Shown one piece after another: positions 48,901-57,960 of a stretch of DNA of 64,000 nt. A model generated the notes under the pieces. That model searched no databases and was not told the origin of the DNA. It saw nothing but the letters and a program-made list of their open reading frames with translations. Where the stretch lies: the NCBI GenBank assembly GCA_933228895.1, contig OW121847.1, forward strand, positions 79,091,656 to 79,155,655. Direction: 5' to 3'. Numbering within the stretch: the stretch's first letter is position 1; each line of letters starts with the position of its first letter. The position numbers and the translations under genes were made by a program. Source of the DNA: Platycnemis pennipes. Its lineage: Eukaryota > Arthropoda > Insecta > Odonata > Platycnemididae.

Positions 48901-49400
48901 TAAGGAGAAAAAACATCAATGCCTACGTTTTATCACGTAGATATATATGGTTCACCACGTTTGTGATGATTTCATTCAGAAAACGAAGGAGTACACTAAG
49001 AGGATAAAAACGCCATTGATGCTGTTATTAAAACTCGAAGCGGTATACAGAGAGATGGCAAATGAACATTAAGAGACAAGAAAGTAACTTATGGTGAAAG
49101 AGAGGGTTTTCCTTCAGAATGACGAGATACCTCATTTTTCCCCGCCATCTTTGATATCCCGAATAAACATTGGGGAATGAAAACCAAACAACGCAAAAAC
49201 GAGTAAAAGCCTCGGATGAAAACCTAGAGGCCACATTAATAAAGGAAGTACGAGAGAAAAAGAGAAAAAAATAAACATTCAGAAAGCAACAGTGCAATGG
49301 CATGAGAGGTGAACGAACTGGATTTCCTCAAAGGAAAAAAATCCCATCGATGGGAAAAGCAGCAGACGTCTTTTAATTGGGCATAAGGAGCAGAGTGGAT
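45901..49400. other. AT-rich DNA, nothing recognised
   Basis: About 3.5 kb without a frame above 91 codons, repeat, hairpin or mobile-element end that I could support. It is among the longest blank stretches of the window. Confidence 0.6.
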
Positions 49401-50430
49401 CACGACTTCGTGTAAAATGGACTCACCAAATGGGAGCGGAGAGTTAGCCAACCCATGGCGGAGGTTCACTTGGGGTGCGGCGAGCGGCAGCGGTGTCCGT
49501 ACCTTCCGTCCGATCCTAACAAGTGGACGCGTACTAGGCACGGGTCGGTCGGACGTGGGGCGTGGAGGGTTTTTCTTTGGCGTCAGACGGGAGACAGAGG
49601 TTGGAAAAGGTACCCCGTGATAGGTGAGGTGGGTCTGAAAGATCGCGTGCGGACGAGAAAAAAATACGAACACGCTCCAACAACTCTCGAGTACGAGTGA
49701 CGTCTGATGTAGTCCTTGAAGGTTTTGGGCTCGATGGGCCCTTTTCCAGAAGGCCTCAAGGTTAGAGACGGAAAGGAAGAGTCAAGAGTCGGTGAACGGG
49801 CGCGCGAATCACTCCCGGAAACCACGTCCCTTCCTCTCCTCCTGAAGACGCCACCCACAATTCCCTTCCTGGAAGTGTACGCGAATGAAAAGAGGCCGTG
49901 CTCGATATGATTCTGTGAGGAGAGTGCCGTATACCTTACGTGGGCATCAACAGCTGAGGGCGGGCCACGAGTGGTAGGCGTGGGGGCATGGGAGGCGGTA
50001 TTGTCGGGTGGTTCGGGAGGCGGATGGGTCGGGCGGGGGCGGGACGCCGCCGTCGGCCGGGTGAATGGAGAGGGATCGGAAAGCGGGTTGGCGGACGGAG
50101 AAAGGAGAGCAGAGAAGGGGAGGACAATAACACGGGAAAACTACGACGCGGCCGCAGCCCCGATGAACGATGGACGGCGTCCACCTCCACGATATGAACG
50201 ACTCGATCCGCTTTTACGGTCGCTTTTTTTCCCGAGAAACTTAAGGCCCCGAGTGGGATACACGGGAGTGAGATACTCAATGGGAGCGATCTCTTGTGTG
50301 CTCGCTTTTCTCTCGCCGCTCCCACACTCCTGCGACGGCGTGAAGAGAACACACACAACCAAATCCCCGTTGAACACGGGAAATCAATCCGCCCAAAAAA
50401 CAGCGGAGACGGCTGGAATGCGAAGAGGAA
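49401..50430. promoter_or_regulatory. G+C-rich island 11
   Basis: Dense CpG from about 49460 to 50380 (GTGCGGCGAGCGGCAGCGG, GACGCCGCCGTCGGCC, CTACGACGCGGCCGC). Long frames on both strands (166 and 222 codons) open at non-ATG codons or are low complexity, and none shows a known domain. A first exon or promoter is possible. Confidence 0.4.
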
Positions 50431-51340
50431 AGTCAAATGACAGCGGCCTTGTGAGGGGTGAAAGAATGGAATCCTTCAAGAGCCGTGAAAAAGAGAGAAC
50501 TAGTCAAAGAGAGCGTGAGAGCAAAATATTGAATAAGAGATATTTGATTAAGAGAAATACATACTATATAGTACTAGAAGTATTGACGGAAGATTCTGAA
50601 AGAGTAAGTGTAGAATTAGGAGAGAGTGGAATGAAGTAAGATCGGAGGCAAGGAATCAGTATAGTGATTCTGCCGTCGGGAGGAAGAAAAAAATCTTTTC
50701 CACTATATTCACTCCGTTGCGGAGGATTCCCAACATAAAGGTCTATCCGAAACGGATAAGGATATTTTTTTCGGAAAAGTGAGAGAGATTGACTGAACGA
50801 AGAGATTCCCGATAAAAAAACGGGAAAGACAGAAAATTGTCAGAATGGAAGAAGGGTGCAGAGGCCGAATAAGTGAGCTGCAGAGAGAGATAGAGAGGGA
50901 CGAGAGCTAACCGACCACGAGACACGGAAATAGGAAAGAAGAGAAATATTTATATTCGAAAAGAGGTATTTATTTAGAAAGAGAGAGAGAGATGGTGAGT
51001 ATATTAGAGAAGGACAAAGAGACACGGAGAGAGATATCAGAAGGAGCGGAAGTTAGATCGATGTGATGGCGCCGAGATGGAAGGGGAAGTTGGCTGGGAG
51101 GAGGAGGAGAGGGTGGCGAGACCAGGTGAGAGTGGGAGGGGGTGCGCGGGGGGTGGAGGAAAGGGCGACGCGTGTGCGTACGTGGGGAGGGGGAGAAGAG
51201 AGAGAGAGAGACAAAGCGGGGGAGGGAGGGCGCGAGCCTTGGGTTGCGTGAGGGGGTAGAAGGGAGGGAGAGGCCAAGGTGAGAGAGATGAGGGAGGCGA
51301 CGACGGGAAAAGGAAGGAGACGGAGAAAGAGAGAGGGAAA
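50431..51340. other. Purine-rich block with GAGAG clusters
   Basis: The plus strand is dominated by A and G over about 900 bases. GA repeats lie at 50979-50992 and 51197-51212. GAGAG clusters are binding sites for GAGA factor in some insects, but whether the host has that regulator is unknown. Confidence 0.5.
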
Positions 51341-52560
51341 AACACGCTTCCCGCTGCTGCACGTCCGGATGTGACTCCCCAAGGCGATTGCGAAGGAGGA
51401 CGCAGAGATTCGATCGCAGCGGCGTCGGCTGGCCCTTTTTTCCCTCGCACCGGATACACCGCGGGACGGTTGATTCTGCCGGAAAGGGGGAGGAGGGCCC
51501 GCGGGGTTCTCTCTCTCTCTGGCGGGGGGTGGCCGCGGGTCGTCGGAGGCGAGCGGACTCGAGGTGCCCTCGCCCGGTGCGTGAATGGGGGAGGGATCCG
51601 AAAGGGGTGGGGTGGGACGGACGGATGGATTAGGCGTACTTCCGCACGGGAGCCTGGTTTCCACAAGTAACGGTTGCTGGGAAATCGGCTAAAAACTTTT
51701 AACGCCGCGATCCTCCGCAACCCACAACAAACAAACCACCCCCAACGTCAAGAGGGTCCGCGCGCGAATCGAGGGTGGGTTTTGAACCCTGGGGAGTGAT
51801 TGAGGGTTTGGAAAAAAAGGAGGTTGACGTACGGAGAGGAGAGGATATTCACGAGGTCAAGGCCTGGTCGCAGGGATATGACTTGGAATCCGGGTAGGAA
51901 TTGAGAGCGTGAGCAGGTGCTGTGCGGTCGAGGACGAGACGGATAGGCCGGTTATCACCGCGTGTCGCTCTCGAGAAGAGACCTCTATGCCGAGCAGGGC
52001 AAGACTGGAGGAGCAGCGGGTGGGACACGGAGAGAGAGAGATAGAAAGGGAGGTACATTTGCAAAAGCACGGAAAAGCCGAGAGGACACGAGCGGAGCCG
52101 AAGGGAGCCGACTCGAGTTCGGAGGAAGGCGGAGTGCAAGCGGGGGGTGGGCGAAGTCCTCCCGGGGGCCACCCTTGGACCCGCTCCCACCCCCGAGCGG
52201 CTCCCCATGCAACACCAAACGAAGGGATAAGGGAAGGCACAAGTGTCCTGGGGGTGGGGGGGAGAAATGGTTTCGGGAATGGAACACGGGGCGGGAGATG
52301 CGGGGTTCGAGGGGCGGGAGGTCAGAGAGCAATCGCGGGAAATTGAAGTAGCTACAGGCGGGTGTCGGTACGGCTGCACGCTCTCTGTTCTTCTTCTTTT
52401 TCTATTCCTCTCCACTCGTAGCGCATTACGCCCCCGAGTTTTTCGAGGTTCATGCCAGGACCTCGCGCCTTTAACGATGTGTCTTCGGGCCAAGGTTTTT
52501 TTCACGCCACGTGACCTCTTCAATGGAGTGCACCAGTTCCAAATTTGGGCGTGATTGTTT
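51341..52560. promoter_or_regulatory. G+C-rich island 12
   Basis: Very CpG-rich at 51380-51780 and 52070-52340, mostly purine-rich on the plus strand. The 227-codon minus frame (51037-51720) and 224-codon minus frame (51849-52523) are proline/serine/arginine-rich, overlap other long frames and lack known domains, so they are not called. A (GA)n tract lies at 52030-52041. Confidence 0.4.
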
Positions 52561-53225
52561 CATCTGCTTCACAGAAACGGCTCGCTGAAAACTTTTTTCG
52601 ATCCAAATTCATAATCCACAAAATTGCGCGTGATCATAAGATAAACCGAGACGCAAATGTTAACGGCAGATACAGTGAACATCGTTTTAGATAATAACTG
52701 AATCATCATAGACATGGCATGAAATACAAGACATGTAGATGGTGAATTTTATATCCTTAGAATAAACAAATATCCATTTTATCCTAACGAATCTCTGTCA
52801 TCTTTAAATTAGTAAGCTACGGAGAACTTTTTATCTAGTTAAAAGAGGTTTTAGGTTCAATTTCTACACTGAATACGGATGTTTATCGACCCGCAATCCA
52901 ACGATTACCTACGTAGAACACCCACAGGGTCCATAATGGTTTCATAATTTCGTCAATATCCAGCATTCAATTTATACTAACCTATATAACAATCTCGACT
53001 CCATATTTCTTTCAGATAAGCTTACATCAAGGAAGCAGATCCGATAATTTGTAATTAAATAAGGACGGGATGAAGACTGACGATTTCTGATAATGATGAC
53101 AAAATTGGGGAACATTATGACCGCTAGCAGTTTCCGTTCACAAGGCTGCATAAATCTAACAACTCAAGAAAAAAATAATGACTCCGCAGTCTTGAAAAAA
53201 AGGGACAGAAGAAACGCTGATTAAA
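52561..53225. other. AT-rich DNA, nothing recognised
   Basis: No supported feature. Confidence 0.6.
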
Positions 53226-53570
53226 ATGTTTCATTCGCGGAAACGAGCGAGTGATCCGGTTATTTATTCTTCCCCAAGGAAGGAAAGGAAGGTAAAGTAC
53301 GAGCGGGATTGCACCAAATACTTTTCCCACCTCTCTAGATTACGTGGAACGTCCCGCCATTACTTATATAGCCCTCATTCAACACCCCGACATCTCCCCT
53401 CCGTAACTTCTCATCGCTCTCGACGAAGGGAAATAAAAAGGAAACAAATAAATAAACTTGAGGGTTGCCGGAGGGGTTTTGAGCAGTGCGGGGCAAGATG
53501 GCGAGGCGGCGGGGAGGGTGCGAAGGGGAGGGGTGACCCTAGGGCCTCCACGCCCCCTCTCTGCTACGGA
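53226..53570. promoter_or_regulatory. G+C-rich segment with YY1-like site
   Basis: GGCAAGATGGCGAGGCGGC at about 53500-53518 contains AAGATGGCG, the canonical YY1-type core that in animal promoters often sits at the transcription start or first ATG. The surrounding sequence is G-rich. The 134-codon plus frame here (53226-53630) runs through AT-rich sequence and looks accidental. Confidence 0.35.
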
Positions 53571-53763
53571 TTAAAAGCAAATGTTCGCATATCCATATTA
53601 TATGTGCGATCCTCGAATAAGACGACGTAATTCGTTTCCGAAACACTTGGATTATTTACACACTTTGCATTAAAAATGGAGTCGAGCTTTCCAAGTGATA
53701 GTCTTCCTTAAATTGTTTAACGCACCCGCTTTTTGGTGCAGTTTTTACTGTGTTGCACTCTCA
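53571..53763. other. AT-rich DNA upstream of the SINE
   Basis: No supported feature. Confidence 0.5.
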
Positions 53764-54129
53764 CCCAGATGACACGGTTGGTTGGTTGGTTATTTAGGGG
53801 ATGCGACCGACAGCTGAGGTCATTTGCGCCATTTAGGATAGGTGAATAATTGGGTAATGGTAGGAGTTTTTAGGGAACGGAGGAAGGGTGGAGAGAAACC
53901 CGGCTTCGGCATTAGCCTACTCTTAACGAAAGGCGCCAAGGGGACCACGGCTTAACGTCCCATCCGACGGACGGAGTACTAAAGTTGAAATGCCCTCCAC
54001 TAGGCACTCAAGTGGGGACCGGCTTTCCACTGAAAAATCCGCCACTGCCGGGAATCGAACCCGGGCCCTCGGGATGGGAGGCCAGTACTCTAGCCACCAC
54101 ACCAACCCAATCCCCCAGATAACACGGTT
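53764..54129 (-). mobile_element. tRNA-derived SINE with 16-bp target-site duplication
   Basis: Minus strand. The head (54105 down to 54040) reads TGTGGTGGCTAGAGTACTGG, then CCTCCCATCCCGAGG, then GGGTTCGATTCCCGG. These are a D-arm with A box, an anticodon-like arm and a T-arm with a perfect B box. A body of about 250 bases follows and ends in tandem AACC units (plus-strand GGTTGGTTGGTTGGTT, 53776-53791). The insert is flanked by CCCAGATGACACGGTT (53764-53779) and CCCAGATAACACGGTT (54114-54129), a 15/16 match that marks target-primed insertion. An older relative lies at 27383-27650. Confidence 0.88.
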
Positions 54130-54420
54130 TGATTGATTCCCAGCAGTGGAAGATATTTTTCATTGGTGAACCGGCCAGCCTACTAGAGTGCTTTGCTGAG
54201 AGCATTCGAGTTTAGTCCGTTGGATGGCACATTTCGTTAAATGTAGGCTAGTACCGACGCTTGATTTCTCTTCACCCTTCCTCCTTGCCCTTTCATTCTT
54301 ATCCTTCTTCGGTTCCTCTCCGTCTGAAACGCCTAAGAGTGCGGGTACAGAGTTGAAAACCACAGATAGTTTGACAACCTAAAGGTGGCGGTCGAATACA
54401 CCTAACCTAAAATGTCAGAT
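54130..54420. repeat. Repeat-like sequence next to the SINE
   Basis: A pyrimidine-rich stretch at 54262-54330 (TCACCCTTCCTCCTTGCCC) is followed by AACCTAAAGGTGGCGGTCGA. The 11-mer GTGGCGGTCGA recurs at about 63494-63504. It may be an older element into which the SINE inserted. The evidence is weak. Confidence 0.25.
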
Positions 54421-55180
54421 CAGATGGTGCATTACACTGAAGCAAAAGGAGCATCATAAACATCGATTTCTACTACTGATCCTTAAAATGATCATCGATC
54501 CTAATATTGGACTTTGGCGCCTCTCCATCGATTCTTCAATTCATTAACCTCTTCATATTTGCATGCGTCTTCTCTTTTACACTATTTTCCGAATACCTAC
54601 CATTCTTAACTCATTCTTATAAAACAGTCTTCTTATAAGACAAAAATAAATTAAAATTTGACATAAAACCACTCACGCATCGACTAACAATAACATTAAG
54701 GTATAAGATATTCGGATAAAAGCAGAACAAAATCCGTTACTCATCTAAAATGTGGTGAAGACGATTTATAAAGCAAAATAATATTTCTGTCAATACAAGG
54801 AGTAAGATACATCGATTTACTCAATGAAGAACTGTAATATATTTGGAGAAACGCACCAATAAAAGTAACCTCTTCCTACAATTCACGTCAACGGGTAAAC
54901 GGGTTCTATCTAAAACTCTCGGTAGCCGAAGAAATAATATTAGCAAATAACTGGATTTCAAATTAATTTGCGTGGGATAAATATGTGATACATTATATCT
55001 ACAATTTTTCTTTCGGAGTCCCATCCGCTCGAAGCATACGAAACTTTGAAAACATACAAAATTGTGAAGTCAACCTAGGCAACTCTCTGTTGCCTTCCCG
55101 CATTTAGGTAACTCCTCTCAACGTCAAGTGTGAATAAAAATGTAGTATTGGAAATTGTTTATGAAATATGAGGGACGAGA
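54421..55180. other. AT-rich DNA, nothing recognised
   Basis: No supported feature. Confidence 0.6.
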
Positions 55181-55265
55181 TGGGAGCGGTAGCCGCGTCA
55201 GTAAAGCGCCGCCATGGAAATACAAGGTCGCGGGTACGAATTTCTCCAAGGGTATGTGTGATTGT
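55181..55265 (+). mobile_element. tRNA-like SINE head
   Basis: GGGAGCGGTAGCCGCGTCAG, then AAAGCGCCGCCATGG, then GGTCGCGGGTACGAATTTC give an A-box-like D-arm and a B-box-like T-arm at roughly tRNA spacing. Several core positions are changed and the acceptor stem does not close, so an intact tRNA gene is excluded. An old tRNA-derived SINE fits. No tail or target-site duplication was resolved. Confidence 0.5.
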
Positions 55266-55480
55266 TTTGTTTCTTTTTATAATTTTAGATCAAACTGTGC
55301 GATACAACCATTACTACAATAACTCGGGAATCGATCATAAAGCGCGATGAAAATCGAGAGTGCGGGAATGATTCCTTTCCTCAGGTTGCCTGATTTTGTT
55401 CTCGATATAAGTAGTACCAAAAACGTGAACACGAGAAAAGATAATAAAAAGGAGAGCGGAGGATTGGATTCGCCTGCAGC
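55266..55480. other. AT-rich DNA, nothing recognised
   Basis: No supported feature. Confidence 0.5.
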
Positions 55481-55700
55481 GTCTATGTCCGACAGTTTTT
55501 ATGCACGACTTTTTGCGAGCGCACGTGTTAGATGAGCGTAAGCGCCCGCGGCAGTCTCGGAGAAAGCAACGGGGATTCGCGGAATATCGGGAAAGCAAAG
55601 CGTCAGTGGTGTGGAAGGGAGGAAATAAATAAGAGGAGAAAAAGAATGAAACGGGGCGAGGTGACGCGAAGGTGTGTCGCCCATGCGCAGTTTCATGAGG
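55481..55700. promoter_or_regulatory. Small CpG-rich segment
   Basis: GCGAGCGCACGTG, GCGCCCGCGGCAGTCTCGG and GACGCGAAGGTGTGTCGCCC are CpG-rich islets within about 200 bases. No coding start was recognised. Confidence 0.3.
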
Positions 55701-55849
55701 CCTGGTTAAAAATATTTTTGTTTCCCCGGAAACCATTGTACCGAAGCCCTCCCTTCTTTTATTAACGTCGACGTAACTGACCTTCCGCCTGATGCGCTGA
55801 CAATGACCGACGCAATAACTTTAATTCCGCATCAGCAAACGGATACATT

Positions 55850-56640
55850 TAACCGGAGATTATAAAAAAATAACTGGTCTTTTAGGGAAATATTACTGAG
55901 ATGGGGGGAAGGAATTAAGATGCGAGGGGGATGGGTGTTCGGGAAGGAAGGGGGAGAATTAGATATGCAAGACGAGATGAATTCAGTGAGGGGGTTTAGG
56001 TGGAGGTAGAGAAGGGTGGAGGGGAGAGTGAGAGGTGAGAAAAAATGGTGTTGGACGCCCGAGGGAGCAGGTGAGAGATGTGTACACACAGCATTCAGGA
56101 CGAAGGAGCGGGAAGAGAAGTGAATGGCGTCAACCGCGGTGGATGCTCGAGATGAGGTGAAAGAGGGTTGGTTGGTCGCGAGGGAGGGAGGGGATGGAAG
56201 ACGCAAACAAGCGGGAGAGATGACGGTGTGTTTTGGCGCACTCTTTTTTTTTAACCACTCTGCCCCGAAATCGCTTCTTTTCACTCGGCTTCATGCTTCG
56301 TAGGGCTTCCTTTCCTCCTTCTCTGCCCCTCCCTTCCCTCCCTCTCCTTCCTTCCCAAGGACGCAACCTCACCTTCCACACTCCCACCCCCCTCATCCTT
56401 GCGCATTCTCGCCTCTTCTCCTTTCCACTTACTTCGCTCTCGCCTCCAATCTCCTCCCTCCCCCGACCCTTCCCTCCCTTCAAAGCGCACGCCCGTGATG
56501 CAATCCCGAGCCTGCCTGCAAGGTCGCTGCCGAGGGTTGCATGCGTCTCTTCCGCAGACGCGTCCAAGGGGCGAGGGGAGGTTGCACAGGAGTGGGGGAT
56601 GCCGCGTCCTTCGGAGCGCATTCCAAATCAAATCGAACGG
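55850..56640. promoter_or_regulatory. Purine to pyrimidine skew-switch block (island 13)
   Basis: The plus strand is strongly purine-rich from about 55885 to 56225, then strongly pyrimidine-rich from about 56290 to 56485, then CpG-rich to about 56640. The switch lies near 56235-56285, around a T8 run (56246-56253). Frames of 84-167 codons on both strands are compositional mirror images. A bidirectional promoter is one reading. Confidence 0.4.
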
Positions 56641-57290
56641 TTGCCGCGTGCGAATGTGTGTTTGTGGGTGATGCTTCTTCTGGAGGGACTGCTAGAGTAC
56701 CAGACTGTTTGCATTTTGGTATTTTTTTTCTTTTAGCGTTTTTAATCTCTCAAGAAGCGTTCCAGCAAAGTTGCTCGCGCCGCGCACGCGAGTAACTTTG
56801 GAATTCATAGCACGAATTATCAATGCTTATGGTATAACTTTCGACGAGAACATCTTTCCACCAAGCGCGCGTGATTCACTTTCCTGGCTTGGGAGGATTT
56901 TTCATCTGCTTGACCGCAATCGACAAGAATATGGAAGATGATTCTGGCTCAGTGGTCACTGCGTATGTAACTAGAATATTTTCTGTGGACCGACATGGAT
57001 GAAACAAACTAGCTTAGTGGACTCTTGGGCACTCTATTTAAGTGTGCACTATCATCAGCTCCGACCCCAATTTATATATTTCCTATAGAAAAGAATAGAA
57101 TTTTCCTATAGAATTTTCTTACATCAAGCACTAAAATCACATTACTTCAAGCAAGACTTGAATAAAAAGTTTTAATCAAAGAGCAGTTATGATATTTTAA
57201 GATCTCCGGTACTGTTTAACACGCATTCGGAGTATGGATGGATAAATATGCATAGAATGGGCTTGACTATTTAGGAGTATATGCAGAAGG
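56641..57290. other. AT-rich DNA, nothing recognised
   Basis: A short CTATAGAA motif is repeated near 57085-57115. No gene was recognised. Confidence 0.5.
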
Positions 57291-57329
57291 GAAGTTAACA
57301 AACTCAGTACGACTATCAGAAGATCAAGT

Positions 57330-57960
57330 GCTAGTCAGCCAGTTATTCATTGGCTGACAAAAGTACTAGATACGTTACAAAAGGGCCACGAAAGATACAG
57401 AATGGATATAAAACATTAGGAAAATTATGTGTTGAGAATTTCCCGAACAAAACAGTCAGAATAAATCAAAAATTAGGAGGCCAAAATCTAGAGATAGAGA
57501 CATTTTATAACCTCAGTATTATGTTCGAGGAAACCGGGTTATAGCAGCAATGACTTTCGATGAGGAGTTGTGCTGGAGTAAGAAGCATTTATCTGGATAA
57601 GAGAAATAATAAGGGAATGCAGAGAAAGAATGGCAAACATTCTAGTAGGTATATCGCGTGAAATTTTATGGCGCTGAAACATGGAATTTGAAAAAAGAAA
57701 ATGAAAAAAGATATGACTTTGGTGATTTGGGCATGAAGAAAGTAAGGTGGGATGATACTAAGAGGAACGCGGAAGTGCTGTACAAGGTAGAGAAGGAAGG
57801 AAATTAGGAGAGGGCAGAGGGAGTGGTTGGAGCAAGATCAAGAGGCGATAGTGTTCGATGGGTGAACGGGCTAGTGGGAGTAGAAGAACAGGTAGTATGG
57901 ATAAAATAATTAGAGACAGGAGTATGCTGAATCAAAGAAGGATATTAAGAAAAAAGATAG
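57330..57960 (+). mobile_element. Endonuclease-type LINE, degenerate C-terminal region (copy 3)
   Basis: Ordered blocks from the C-terminal part of a LINE reverse-transcriptase ORF can be read across frames. LGGQNLEIETFYNLSIMF (about 57470-57525) resembles the IGGxxLExVxxFKYLGSxI block. FYGAETWNLKKENEKR (about 57663-57711) matches ALYGAETWTLRKEDEKR. KVRWDDTKRNAEVLYKVEKE (about 57740-57800) matches the KxxWxDxxxNEEVLxxVxEE block. MDKIIRDRSMLNQRR (about 57898-57942) matches the closing AxDRxxWR region. Several stops and frameshifts make it inactive. It is the longest LINE copy of this type in the window. Confidence 0.75.

Noticed and set aside
49971..50639. 222-codon plus-strand open frame
   Set aside because: Opens at GTG, changes composition halfway from G+C-rich to AT-rich, and shows no recognisable domain.
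51037..51720. 227-codon minus-strand open frame
   Set aside because: Low-complexity proline/serine/arginine composition, overlapping long frames on both strands, a dense CpG/purine background and no known domain. G+C-rich skewed DNA has few stops, so such length is expected by chance.
51849..52523. 224-codon minus-strand open frame
   Set aside because: Compositional frame in a CpG-rich block, with comparable frames on the other strand and no motif.
54038..54105. Functional tRNA gene on the minus strand
   Set aside because: The D and T arms are good, but the acceptor ends do not pair and the sequence continues into a SINE body with a tail and flanking duplication, so it is a SINE head.
54400..54412. 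Insect telomeric repeat (CCTAA)n
   Set aside because: Only about two degenerate units (CCTAACCTAA); no array.
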